This document shows, piece after piece, positions 26,579-35,315 of a stretch of DNA of 64,000 nucleotides. This DNA comes from Azospirillum brasilense (GTDB lineage Bacteria > Pseudomonadota > Alphaproteobacteria > Azospirillales > Azospirillaceae). The position numbers were made by a program, and so were the translations under genes. Within the stretch, counting starts at the first letter, position 1; each line of letters starts with the position of its first letter. The notes under the pieces were generated by a model. That model had not been told where the DNA came from, did no database searches, and worked only from the letters and a program-made list of their open reading frames with translations. The DNA lies in contig NZ_VITH01000007.1 of the NCBI RefSeq assembly GCF_007827815.1, forward strand, positions 124,001 to 188,000, given 5' to 3'.

Positions 26579-28310
26579 GGGCGTGCGCAAGTTGTGGGCG
26601 CTGGCCCCCACCCTGACCCTCCCCCGCTGGGCGGGGGAGGGGATTGGGGTCGCGGTGCTGCTGGCGTACGCGCTGCTGTACGCGTCGCCCTACGGGCTGC
26701 GCGTGCTGACCGTGGCGGGGGTGTACGCGCTGGCCGCCATCGGGTTCCAGATCGTCTTCGGGCTGGGCGGTGCGCTGTCGCTGGCCCATGGCGCCTTCTT
26801 CGGGATCGGGGCCTACGCGACGGGCATTCTGGGCAGCCAGTGGGGGTGGGGCTTCGCCGCGACCTTCCCGGTCTCGCTGCTGGTGCCTCTGCTGCTGGCC
26901 CTGCTCGTCGGATTGCCGGTGCTGCGGCTGGAATCCCATTACTTCGCGCTGGCGACGCTGGGCATCGCGCAAGTCGTCCATCTGCTGGCGGTCAACAGCC
27001 CCGGCCTGACCGGCGGCGCCAACGGTTTGCCGGGGGTGCCGGGAATCGTCCTGTTCGGCTGGGCGGTGCCGCGCGGCCTGCCGCTGGCGGCGGTGGTCTG
27101 GGGCTTCGTGGCGCTGGGCGGGCTGCTGGCCTGGAGATTGGCGCGCGGGCGCTGGGGGCGGGCGCTGACGCTGGTGCGCGACGACCCGCTGGCCGCCGGC
27201 ACGCTGGGTCTGGACGTCGGGGGGCTGAGGCTGGCCGCCTTCGCGCTGAGCGCCGTCTATGCCGGGGCGGCGGGGGCCTTGGCGGTGCACACCCAGCGCG
27301 TCGTCTCACCGGAGGTTTTGGAGTTTCCCATCATGGTCTCCGTCCTGACCATCGCCGTGGTCGGCGGGCGGGGGCGGGTGGCCGGGGCGATCCTGGGGGC
27401 GGTGCTGCTGCTCCACCTGCCGGAGTGGTTCCGCTTCCTGGAGCGCAGCTATCTGATCGTCTATGGCGTGGCCCTGCTCGCCACCATCGTGCTGGCGCCG
27501 CACGGGCTGACCGGCCTGCTCGACCGGCTGTTCCCGGCCCGCCCGGCACTCCTGCCGAAGCCCGAAGCTCCGCCGGAAATGGCCATTCCGAATGGACCTT
27601 TGCTGCGGGTGGAAGGGCTGACCAAGGGCTTCGGCGGGGTGCGGGCGGTGGACGGTGTGTCGCTGACTCTGGAGGCCGGGGCCATCACCGGGCTTATCGG
27701 CCCCAACGGCTCCGGCAAGACGACGCTGGTCAACCTGATCTCCGGCCTTGAGACTCCGGATGGCGGGCGGGTGCTGATGGGTGACGTGGATTTGGCGGGA
27801 AAGCGGCCCGACCGCATCGCCCGCGCCGGGATCGCCCGCACCTTCCAAGCGGTCAGCCTGCCGGAGGGCGCCAGCGTTCTGGCCGCCGTGGCGGCGGCGC
27901 GGCTGGAGCGCGACGGCTCGATCGCCCAGGCCGAGGCCCACGCCCTGTGGGCGCTGGAGCGGCTGGATGCGGCGGACCTCGCCGCGAAGCCCTGCGCCGG
28001 TCTGCCCGCCGCGCTGCGCCGTCGGGTGGAATTGGCCCGCGCGCTGGCCCGCCAGCCCGCCGTCCTGCTGCTCGACGAACCGGCGGCGGGGTTGACCGAC
28101 GGGGAGAAGGCGGAGTTGGCTGGTCACCTGCGCGCCATCGCCGCCACCGGCACCGCGCTGCTGGTGGTGGAGCACGACATGGGGTTCCTGCTGCCGCTCG
28201 CCGGCCATGTGCTGTGCCTGGACCAGGGGCGCCCGCTCTACGCCGGTCCGCCGGAGGGGGTGCGCAGCGACCCCGCCGTGGTCGCCGCCTATCTGGGGGA
28301 GGGCGCGTGA
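26571..28310 (+). CDS. LivM-LivG fusion: ABC permease joined to ATPase
   Basis: One 579-residue polypeptide combines two subunits that are often separate. Residues about 25-320 are a LivM-type permease (YGLRVLTVAGVYALAAIGFQ, GGALSLAHGAFFGIGAYATG, coupling loop LTLVRDDPLAAGTLGLDV). Residues about 340-579 are a LivG-type ATPase with Walker A GPNGSGKTT, Walker B VLLLDEPAAGL and EHDMGF switch. The signature region is weak: GLPAALRRRVELARAL lacks the LSGG Ser-Gly-Gly. The GTG start at 26571 overlaps the livH stop; GTG at 26655 is an alternative beyond a palindromic repeat that encodes residues about 12-24. Confidence 0.88.
   Translation: MRKGVRKLWALAPTLTLPRWAGEGIGVAVLLAYALLYASPYGLRVLTVAGVYALAAIGFQIVFGLGGALSLAHGAFFGIGAYATGILGSQWGWGFAATFPVSLLVPLLLALLVGLPVLRLESHYFALATLGIAQVVHLLAVNSPGLTGGANGLPGVPGIVLFGWAVPRGLPLAAVVWGFVALGGLLAWRLARGRWGRALTLVRDDPLAAGTLGLDVGGLRLAAFALSAVYAGAAGALAVHTQRVVSPEVLEFPIMVSVLTIAVVGGRGRVAGAILGAVLLLHLPEWFRFLERSYLIVYGVALLATIVLAPHGLTGLLDRLFPARPALLPKPEAPPEMAIPNGPLLRVEGLTKGFGGVRAVDGVSLTLEAGAITGLIGPNGSGKTTLVNLISGLETPDGGRVLMGDVDLAGKRPDRIARAGIARTFQAVSLPEGASVLAAVAAARLERDGSIAQAEAHALWALERLDAADLAAKPCAGLPAALRRRVELARALARQPAVLLLDEPAAGLTDGEKAELAGHLRAIAATGTALLVVEHDMGFLLPLAGHVLCLDQGRPLYAGPPEGVRSDPAVVAAYLGEGA
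26605..26650. repeat. Palindromic repeat, copy 3, inside the LivM-LivG coding start
   Basis: CCCACCCTGACCCTCCCCC and GCTGGGCGGGGGAGGGG form an arm-loop-arm that nearly matches copy 2 at 13219. It is in frame and encodes PTLTLPRWAGEG before the first membrane segment. Its GGGGGAGGGG could also act as a ribosome-binding site for GTG 26655. Confidence 0.7.
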
Positions 28311-29017
28311 TGAGCGAACCCCTGTTGCAGGTCGAGGGGCTGACCGCCGGCTATGGCGGGGCGTTGGCGGTGGACCGCCTGTCGCTGTCGGTGGCGGCGG
28401 GGGAGGCGGTGGCCCTACTGGGCGCCAACGGGGCCGGCAAGTCGACGTTGCTGAAGGCCATCCTCGGTCTCGTCCCGGCGACGGGCGGGCGGGTCCGGCT
28501 GGAGGGCGCGGAGATTGGCGCCCTCGCCCCGGAGCGGCGGGTGCGCCTTGGCCTGGGCTATGTGCCGGAGGGGCGGCGCGTCTTTCCCGGCATGAGCGTG
28601 CGCGACAATCTGGAGGTGGCGAGCTGGCTGGACCGCGCCGGGCGCGCCCAGGACCTGGAGCGCGTCTTCGCCCTGTTTCCGGCGCTGGCGGGCAAGGCGG
28701 AGGAGCGGGCGTGGCGCCTGTCCGGCGGGCAGCAGCAGATGCTGGCGGTCGGCCGCGCGCTGATGGGCCGCCCGCGCGTCCTGCTGCTCGACGAACCGTC
28801 GCTCGGCCTGTCGCCCAAGCTGGCCGGGGAGGTCTTTGCCGCCGTCTGCGCCATCGCCGCCACCGGGACGGCGGTTCTGGTCGCCGAGCAGAGCGCCGCC
28901 CGCGCCCTGTCCGCCGCCGGGCGTGTCGTGCTGCTGCGCCTTGGTCGGGCGGTGCACGACGGGCCGGTGGACACCCTTCCCGCCGAGGCGCTGCGGGACG
29001 CCTTTCTGGGCGGCTGA
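28310..29017 (+). CDS. LivF-type ABC transporter ATPase
   Basis: This 235-residue ATPase has a complete set of motifs: Walker A GANGAGKST, signature LSGGQQQM, Walker B VLLLDEPSLGL and the LivF-specific LGYVPEGRRVFPGMSV. With the fused ATPase it would form the nucleotide-binding pair; because the fused partner has a degraded signature motif, one of the two composite ATP sites may be inactive. Its start overlaps the fusion-gene stop (ATGA). It is the last gene of the TPP-regulated operon. Confidence 0.92.
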   Translation: MSEPLLQVEGLTAGYGGALAVDRLSLSVAAGEAVALLGANGAGKSTLLKAILGLVPATGGRVRLEGAEIGALAPERRVRLGLGYVPEGRRVFPGMSVRDNLEVASWLDRAGRAQDLERVFALFPALAGKAEERAWRLSGGQQQMLAVGRALMGRPRVLLLDEPSLGLSPKLAGEVFAAVCAIAATGTAVLVAEQSAARALSAAGRVVLLRLGRAVHDGPVDTLPAEALRDAFLGG

Positions 29018-29165
29018 TCGCGTTGCGGAGGGTGGCGCCGGACGCAATTCGGCATTGCGGCAACAGGCCGGGATCTTTGTCGTGACTTTCTCGTCTTGCG
29101 CTTGCCGATCCCCAACGGCGGGGCTAGCTTCCGGCGTCGCACCGCCCGTAAGGATTACCTCTGCC

Positions 29166-30377
29166 ATGTTGGACAAAGCCGTCGCTGCTGCACTTTCCTC
29201 CCTTCTTCTGCTGGGCGCCGCCGCTGCCCACGCCGATGGGGCGCAGGTGGCGGAGCTGGTCCCCGTGAACCCGCCGACCATGTATTACCCGGCGCCGTCC
29301 TCCGGACCGGCACCGGCGCCCCGCACCGTCGCGCCCTCGGCACCCGCGGCGCCGGCGGCGGCCGCCGATCCGACCGAGAAGACCGGGCCGGCCGAGCTTG
29401 AGGACGGCTGGGAAGGCGGCCCGTCGCGTGACCGGGACGGCAAGTTCGCCTATTGCGCCATCGAGGGCCGCTTCGACACCGGCCATGTCCTGATGATCGC
29501 GCGCAACGTCAAGGGCGAGGTCAATCTCGGCATGGGCATCCCGGGCGCCGAGCTGCCGAACGGCGAGCAGTGGAAGGTCAAGGTCGTGGTGGACGGCAAG
29601 CTGACGCGCGAGCGGCGCGCGCTGGCGCCGAAGCCGGACATGCTGGTCATCCCCAACGGCAAGGACGAGGAACTTTACACCGCCCTGATGAACGGCAAGG
29701 AGGTGGTCTTCGCCTCCGACGCCGACCGCATGGCCTTCGCGCTGAAGGGCACCAAGAAGGTGCTCACCGACCTGAAGACCTGCGTGGACAAGGCCGGCGC
29801 CGTTCCGCCCATCGATACCCGCACCAAGAAGGTCGCGGCCCGCCCCGACGAGTTGCCGGAAGGGCTGGCCGACCTGCTGAAGGCGGCCGGCGTGCGCGAC
29901 GTCAAGCGCGTGTCGCTGGAGAATGTGCCGAAGGGCGAGCGTCCCGCCGACATGGCGTGGCGCATCGGTCCGATCGTCGGCGGCATCCGCGAGCGGATGG
30001 TCGAGGAGGGTTCCAAGCTGGAGGATCTGTCCGCCGGCTACGTCGACGCGATGAAGAAGCGCTGCGAGGGCGGCACGCCGACCGCGTCGCTGAGCGCCGT
30101 CGAGGACCTGCCCGGCCTGATGCTGCGCACCGGTTCGGTGGATTGCGCGCTGAAGGAGGGCAAGATGCACGTCTCGCTGACCTTCTTCCTGTCGCCGGGC
30201 CGCCTCTTCACGATCCTGTTCCACGAGGCGCAGGAGGCCGACATCGGGCTGGCCGACAAGGTGCGCGACAATCTGGCGGAGGTGCTGCGCCGCCTTGCCG
30301 TCAACCCGCCGACGGCCCAGCCGTCCTCCGGGCAGTCGCCCGCCGCTCCGGCGCCGGCCCAGACGGGCAAGCCCTAA
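29166..30377 (+). CDS. Secreted protein of unknown function
   Basis: I do not recognise the family. The 403 residues start with a signal peptide (about 1-22, LLLLGAAAAHADG), then a Pro/Ala-rich linker to about residue 70, and a body of about 310 residues. The first part of the body contains KFAYCAIEGRFDTGHVLMIARN, a DGKLTRERRAL stretch and ends at a Cys in TDLKTCVDKAG, so one disulfide is possible. The second part has CEGG and VDCALKEGK, a second Cys pair. The C-terminus is again Pro/Ala-rich. ATG at 29166 follows an AAGGA site. A periplasmic location is likely. Confidence 0.75.
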   Translation: MLDKAVAAALSSLLLLGAAAAHADGAQVAELVPVNPPTMYYPAPSSGPAPAPRTVAPSAPAAPAAAADPTEKTGPAELEDGWEGGPSRDRDGKFAYCAIEGRFDTGHVLMIARNVKGEVNLGMGIPGAELPNGEQWKVKVVVDGKLTRERRALAPKPDMLVIPNGKDEELYTALMNGKEVVFASDADRMAFALKGTKKVLTDLKTCVDKAGAVPPIDTRTKKVAARPDELPEGLADLLKAAGVRDVKRVSLENVPKGERPADMAWRIGPIVGGIRERMVEEGSKLEDLSAGYVDAMKKRCEGGTPTASLSAVEDLPGLMLRTGSVDCALKEGKMHVSLTFFLSPGRLFTILFHEAQEADIGLADKVRDNLAEVLRRLAVNPPTAQPSSGQSPAAPAPAQTGKP

Positions 30378-30435
30378 GGGGGGAGGTCGGCGCCCTGCGG
30401 TTGACGGGGCGGAGGCAGGGCACACATTGACCGGC

Positions 30436-32277
30436 ATGCCGGACGACATGACGGGAATCCGGGGCGCCGCGGGGGATGCGGCCGGCGCCCTGACCAGAGC
30501 ACGAAACCCCGGCCGGCGGTTCCTCAGGGTGCTGACACGGCGGAGCCTGCGCGACAGCGTGCTGGGCGTGCTGATGCTCGCCGGGGCGATCGGCGCCGGG
30601 GTCGGGCTCGCCGTCGCTCTGCTCCACGAACTCGTGGTCTGGACACAGTCCTTCGTCTTCTCGGTGGCCCACGGCCAGGATCTGGGCGAGGCCGCGCTGT
30701 CCGATCCCTGGCGGACGGTGCTGGTGCCGACCCTCGGCGGCCTGCTGCTCGGCGTGATGGTGAAGCTGGTGCGGCGCTGGCGGCCCAACGACATCGTCGA
30801 CCCCGTCGAGGCGAACGCCCTCTACGGCGGCAAGATGTCCCTGATCGACAGCCTGCGCCTGACCCTGGCGACCCTGCTGTCCAACGGCTCCGGCGCGTCG
30901 GTGGGGATGGAGGCGGCCTACACCCAGGCGGGGTCGGGCCTCGCCTCGACGCTCGGCCAGAAGCTCCGCCTGCGGCGGGCGGATTTGCGCACGCTGGTCG
31001 GCTGCGGTGCGGCTGCGGCGATCTCCGCCGCCTACGGCGCGCCGCTGGCCGGCGCCTTCTACGCCTTCGAACTGGTCATGGGCGGCTACACCATCGCCAC
31101 GCTGGCCCCGATCGGGGCGGCATCGGTTGCCGCTGTCGCGGTGGCTCACTGGCTGACCGACCCGTCGCCGGCCCTGTTCTTCGGCCGGCCGGCGGCGGTG
31201 GAGGGCTGGGATTATGTGGCCTGCGGAGTCCTCGGCTTTCTGGCGGGCTGGCTGAGCATCCTCGCCATGCAGGCGGTGACGGTGGCCGAGCGCGGCTTCC
31301 GCGCGCTGCCGATTCCCGTCTGGGGGCGCCCGGCGCTGGGCGGGCTTGCGCTCGGCGCGCTGGCCCTGGCGGTGCCGCAGGTTCTGGGGGCCGGACCCGG
31401 CGCCGACCCGTCGCAGCTTGCCCGCGGGCTGGAGGCCATGGCGGTGCTGCTGGCCGCGAAGATCATCGCGTCGGCCCTGTCGCTCGGCTCCGGCTTCCGC
31501 GGCGGGCTGTTCAGCGCCTCGCTTCTTCTGGGCGGGTTGTTCGGCGGGCTGGCCTACGGGGTGATCGAGCTGCTGGTGCCGGGGCTGGGGCTCGACCGGA
31601 TGCTGCTGGTGCTGGCCGGCATGGGGGCGGTGGCCGCCGGCATCATCGGCGCGCCGGTCACCATGGTGCTTCTCGTGCTGGAGGCGACGCAGGATTTCTG
31701 GGCGGCGTCCGGCGTGCTGATCGGCGTGGTGGTGTCGACCACCGTGGTCCGGCAGGCCTTCGGCTATTCCTTCGCGACGTGGCGCTTCCACCTGCGCGGC
31801 GTGCCGATCCGCGGCGCCTACGACGTCGGCTGGGTGTCGGAGCTGACGGCGATGCGGCTGATGCGCGGCGACGTGAAGACGATCCTGACCACCCAGACGC
31901 TCGACACGCTGCGCCGCCTGCACCCGCTGGGCGCCGCCAAGACCGTCTTCGCGGTGGAGCCGGACGGGTCCTACGCCGGCATCATCGACATGGGCGCCGT
32001 CCATGACCCGTCGCTCGGCGAGGAGGACGCGAAGACGCCGGTCGGTGAACTGGCCAAGCACGCCGACGACTTCCTGCGGCCGGGCGACGATGTGCGCAGC
32101 GTGCTCCATCGCTTCAGCAGCGCCGAGGTGGAGGCCCTGCCGGTCGTGACGTCGCCCACCGACCGCCGGATCGTCGGCTACGTCACCGAGGCCTACGCCC
32201 TGCGCCGCTACAGCCAGGAGCTGGAGCGGCAGCGCGGCGAGGAGCTGGGCGAACGCAGCCTCTACGGGCGGGACTGA
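30436..32277 (+). CDS. CLC-family chloride channel/antiporter with CBS domains
   Basis: This 613-residue membrane protein belongs to the CLC family of chloride channels and Cl-/H+ exchangers. The selectivity-filter regions appear as GSGASVGMEAAYTQAGSG (family GxGxPxE, here with Val-Gly-Met-Glu) and GSGFRGGLFSASLLLGGLFGG (GxFxP region with Ser for Pro). The central AAAISAAYGAPLAGAFYAFE is typical. The soluble C-terminus (about residues 460-600) has two CBS-like repeats, LTTQTLDTLRRLHPLGAAKT and LRPGDDVRSVLHRFSSAEVEALPVV. ATG 30436 is chosen because the longer in-frame extension overlaps the preceding gene. Confidence 0.9.
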   Translation: MPDDMTGIRGAAGDAAGALTRARNPGRRFLRVLTRRSLRDSVLGVLMLAGAIGAGVGLAVALLHELVVWTQSFVFSVAHGQDLGEAALSDPWRTVLVPTLGGLLLGVMVKLVRRWRPNDIVDPVEANALYGGKMSLIDSLRLTLATLLSNGSGASVGMEAAYTQAGSGLASTLGQKLRLRRADLRTLVGCGAAAAISAAYGAPLAGAFYAFELVMGGYTIATLAPIGAASVAAVAVAHWLTDPSPALFFGRPAAVEGWDYVACGVLGFLAGWLSILAMQAVTVAERGFRALPIPVWGRPALGGLALGALALAVPQVLGAGPGADPSQLARGLEAMAVLLAAKIIASALSLGSGFRGGLFSASLLLGGLFGGLAYGVIELLVPGLGLDRMLLVLAGMGAVAAGIIGAPVTMVLLVLEATQDFWAASGVLIGVVVSTTVVRQAFGYSFATWRFHLRGVPIRGAYDVGWVSELTAMRLMRGDVKTILTTQTLDTLRRLHPLGAAKTVFAVEPDGSYAGIIDMGAVHDPSLGEEDAKTPVGELAKHADDFLRPGDDVRSVLHRFSSAEVEALPVVTSPTDRRIVGYVTEAYALRRYSQELERQRGEELGERSLYGRD

Positions 32278-32300
32278 CCGACGCCCTTTTCCGGCGACGG

Positions 32301-33533
32301 TTACGGCGCGGATGGCCGGCGCCGCGGGTTCGCGAGGAAGAAGCGCAGCATCTCCCGCGAGGCGTCCGGCCCGCGCGGGTCGGTGTAGGAGCCGGACGGG
32401 CTGCCGCCGGCCCAGGCGTGCCCCGCGCCCCGGATCGTCCACTGCTCGCACAGCGCACGACCGGCGGCGTCGGTGTGGATGTGGCGCCTGTAGCCATGCC
32501 CGCCCGGCACCTGACCGTGCTCCACCGAGACCCGCGCTCCCGCCGCCCCCATCCTGGACTGCGCGGCGACGTCGTCGCCATTGCGCGGGTGAACCGTGGT
32601 GTCCCGGTCGCCGTGAAAGACGATCGTTGGTACGACGGGCGCGGCGGGCCCGGATGGCCGTTCCGCCGGACCCCCGCCCTGGCGCATGGCGACGAAGGCG
32701 GAGGGAATGTCGGAGGCGGCACCCCGGGGAAGGCCGGAATGCACCCCAACGGCGGCGTAGAGATCAGGATAGGCGGCCCCCATGATGGCCGCAGCCGCCC
32801 CGCCGGCCGAGAGGCCCGCGACGAAGACGCGGTCCGGGTCGACGGCGTGGTCGCGCATGACCTGCCGGGTGATCCCCGCGATCAGCGAGGGTTCTCCGTC
32901 GCCGCGCCGTTGGTCGAGCGGGTTGAACCAGTTCCAGCATTTCTGAGCGTTGGCCGAGGAGGGCTGTGCCGGGTAGACGACCAGACAGCCATGTTCCTCC
33001 GCCAGCGCGTTCATGCGGGTGCCGGCGGCGAAATCGTCCGGCGATTGGGTGCAGCCGTGCAGCATCACCAGCAGGGGACGCGGCCGGCCGTCACCGCGGT
33101 TGGCGGGGACATAGAGCTTGTAGGAGCGCGTGCCGGCATTGTTGGTGAAAGAGGCCGTCGTGAAGGCGGCGCCGTCCGGCAGCGGGTCGGCGGCGGGACG
33201 GAGGGTGCCGTTCCCCCCGAAACCGGCACCGGTCGGCAGGACCCCGGCGGCAAGGCCGCGCAGGGTCTTGCCCAGGCCCGCCCGCGGTCCGGGGTGGAAG
33301 CGGCCGGCAAACGCGCCGGCGGGTTTGAACGCCGTGGCGCGGTGCGGCGGCACCGGGTCCGGCGTGTCGTTCACCGTGACCGGCTCGACATCGATGATGG
33401 TTGGGTCGGCGCCGGGCGGCACCGGCGCGGTACCCCGCAACAGGCGTTGCAGGTGAGCGGTCGCCCCGGCGAGGTCGCCGGCCTGGGTGCGGCGCAGCGC
33501 CTCGGCCATTCCAGTGGGGACACGGTTGTTCAT
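32301..33533 (-). CDS. PHB-depolymerase-family esterase (LpqC-like)
   Basis: This 410-residue alpha/beta hydrolase belongs to the esterase_PHB family. The oxyanion region is LLVMLHGCTQSPDDFAAGTRMN, the nucleophile Ser242 lies in VFVAGLSAGGAAAAIMG, the acid is in HGDRDTTVH (Asp309 or 311) and the base is His372 in RGAGHAWAGG. The N-terminal ~110 residues are Pro/Gly-rich, with no evident signal peptide, suggesting an intracellular or non-Sec route. It may act on short polyhydroxyalkanoate oligomers or other esters. A regulator-like gene lies just upstream on the same strand. Confidence 0.9.
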   Translation of the reverse strand: MNNRVPTGMAEALRRTQAGDLAGATAHLQRLLRGTAPVPPGADPTIIDVEPVTVNDTPDPVPPHRATAFKPAGAFAGRFHPGPRAGLGKTLRGLAAGVLPTGAGFGGNGTLRPAADPLPDGAAFTTASFTNNAGTRSYKLYVPANRGDGRPRPLLVMLHGCTQSPDDFAAGTRMNALAEEHGCLVVYPAQPSSANAQKCWNWFNPLDQRRGDGEPSLIAGITRQVMRDHAVDPDRVFVAGLSAGGAAAAIMGAAYPDLYAAVGVHSGLPRGAASDIPSAFVAMRQGGGPAERPSGPAAPVVPTIVFHGDRDTTVHPRNGDDVAAQSRMGAAGARVSVEHGQVPGGHGYRRHIHTDAAGRALCEQWTIRGAGHAWAGGSPSGSYTDPRGPDASREMLRFFLANPRRRPSAP

Positions 33534-33610
33534 GTCGGAAGCTTTCCGGGCTCGGACAAGGCAGGCGGAAAAGCCCTGTCCGTCGTCTTTCAGGAAGGCG
33601 GCCCGCGCCC

Positions 33611-34030
33611 TTAGCCCATGCGGTCGGCGAGAGCCGCCTTGACGGCGCTGCTGGCGTGCAGCGCCCCCAGCACGGCGACCGAGGCGATGGTGGCGCGGGC
33701 AAGTTCGGGGGTGACGTCCCGGGCGATGGTGGCCAGCCCGAGGACGCGGATGTGGAGCATCCGTCCGGCCTCCCGCGCCGCTTCGAGGTCGTCGCGGGAG
33801 TAGTGGCGCAGGCCGAGGTCGACGCTCTTGCGCGTCACGGCCTGTCGCAAGGCGTCGCCATGCCGGTCGATCTGGTTGCGGATGGCGGTGCGGATGAGGT
33901 CCGTGCGATTCGCATAGAAACCTTCCTGCACCAGCAGGTCGATGTGACCGAGGTCGATGTAGCCGAGGTTGATCGTGATCTTTTCGCTGTCCCCGGACTT
34001 CGGCTTCGGATCGAGTTCGTTGGCGGACAT
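33611..34030 (-). CDS. Ribbon-helix-helix (CopG-like) protein
   Basis: This 139-residue protein has an N-terminal ribbon-helix-helix domain: strand KITINLGYIDLGHIDLL, then helix QEGFYANRTDLIRTAIRNQID. The C-terminal half (about residues 75-139) is helical, ending ALHASSAVKAALADRMG, and is not recognised. It lies 77 nt upstream of the esterase gene on the same strand and probably forms an operon with it. Direct DNA binding is inferred from the fold. Confidence 0.8.
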   Translation of the reverse strand: MSANELDPKPKSGDSEKITINLGYIDLGHIDLLVQEGFYANRTDLIRTAIRNQIDRHGDALRQAVTRKSVDLGLRHYSRDDLEAAREAGRMLHIRVLGLATIARDVTPELARATIASVAVLGALHASSAVKAALADRMG

Positions 34031-34226
34031 CCCAATACCATCCTTCTACCATCCACAGGGATGGTAAATGGGGGTGGCAGCGAGCTGTTCAAGGGGCAAG
34101 GGGGCAAGGGGGAACGGCGGCGTTGGGGGAACGCCGTTCCGGAAAGCCGCGCTTTCGGGAGCATCGCGTAAGGTCCCCCTCCCCGAAAAGGAGAGAGGGT
34201 TGAGACGGCTGGCGGAGGTGGCCTCG

Positions 34227-35201
34227 TCAGTAGACCTCCGGGACCCAGTTCTGCTTCGACTTCTTCGGCCGCTTGTAGCCGTCGTCGCTCTGCCGCGGCG
34301 GCAGGTCCAGCTCGACCGGGGCGATGTCCTGGTAGGGGATCTGCTGCAGCAGGTGGCTGATGCAGTTCAGCCGGGCCTTCTTCTTGTCGTCGGCGTCGAC
34401 GATGTACCAGGGCGTCAGTTTCTTGTCGGTGTGCTCCAGCATGGCGTCCTTGGCCTTGGAGTACTCGACCCAGTGCTTGCGCGATTCGAGGTCCATCGGG
34501 CTGAGCTTCCAGCGCTTGATCGGGTTGCGCATCCGCTCGGTGAAGCGCTTCTCCTGCTCCTCGTCGCTGACCGAGAACCAGTATTTGATCAGGATGATGC
34601 CCGACTGGACCAGCATCTCCTCGAACAGTGGGCAGGCGCGCAGGAACTCCTGGTACTCCGCGTCGGTGCAGAAGCCCATGACATGCTCGACGCCGGCGCG
34701 GTTGTACCAGCTGCGGTCGAACAGGACGATCTCACCCTTGGCGGGAAGCTGCGCCACGTAGCGCTGGAAGTACCATTGCCCGCGCTCCTTCTCGGTCGGT
34801 GTGCCGAGCGCCACGATCCGGCAGACGCGGGGGTTGAGGCTTTCGGTGATGCGCTTGATGACGCCGCCCTTGCCGGCGGCATCGCGCCCCTCGAACAGCA
34901 CGCAGACCTTCAGCCCGTTGACCCGCACCCATTCCTGCAGCTTGATCAGCTCGAACTGCAGCCGGGCCAGCTCGTCGATGTACTTCACCTTCTTGCCGCC
35001 CTTCGCCGGCTTGCCGCCGCCCTTGCCGCCGCCGAGGTCGCGCCAGTGGGATTCGATGGCCGCGGCCTCCTTGGCGTTGCGCAGCACCTCGCCGCCGGTG
35101 GCCGGAACGCCGAGCCCGAGGTCCTTCAGCTTCAGCGCCTTGCGCTTCTTCCGCGGCTTCTCCTCCGTCCCGGCCACGGCACCCGTCTTGACCTCGTCCA
35201 T
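34227..35201 (-). CDS. ppk2: Polyphosphate kinase 2, type A
   Basis: PPK2 uses polyphosphate to phosphorylate nucleoside diphosphates, or the reverse. Its 324 residues have Walker A FEGRDAAGKGGVIKRITE, Walker B/lid FDRSWYNRAGVEHVMGF and the ERMRNPIKRWKLSPMDLESR arginine-rich lid, all typical of the common bacterial PPK2 class. The N-terminus is Lys-rich with a glycine/lysine loop (GGGKGGGKPAKGGKK). ATG 35201 is preferred over GTG 35210. A second, divergent-sequence PPK2 gene lies upstream in the same orientation. Confidence 0.95.
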   Translation of the reverse strand: MDEVKTGAVAGTEEKPRKKRKALKLKDLGLGVPATGGEVLRNAKEAAAIESHWRDLGGGKGGGKPAKGGKKVKYIDELARLQFELIKLQEWVRVNGLKVCVLFEGRDAAGKGGVIKRITESLNPRVCRIVALGTPTEKERGQWYFQRYVAQLPAKGEIVLFDRSWYNRAGVEHVMGFCTDAEYQEFLRACPLFEEMLVQSGIILIKYWFSVSDEEQEKRFTERMRNPIKRWKLSPMDLESRKHWVEYSKAKDAMLEHTDKKLTPWYIVDADDKKKARLNCISHLLQQIPYQDIAPVELDLPPRQSDDGYKRPKKSKQNWVPEVY

Positions 35202-35315
35202 CGAACGCACCCTTGCTTATTGTTTTACCCGCCAACCAACGCTAGGAGATGCTGGCGCATCAGGCAACCGCCCGCGCGCACACCGCGACGAAGTGACCGG
35301 GGGTGGGGCCTGTTT

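Noticed and set aside
30301..32451. 716-codon minus-strand frame opposite the CLC gene
   Set aside because: The translation is Gln/Arg/His-rich and featureless; the plus strand encodes a clear CLC protein.
34174..34204. Possible fifth palindromic repeat copy (CCCCCTCCCCGAAAAGGAG)
   Set aside because: Only one weak arm resembles the other copies, so it is mentioned as a partial match but not listed as a copy.
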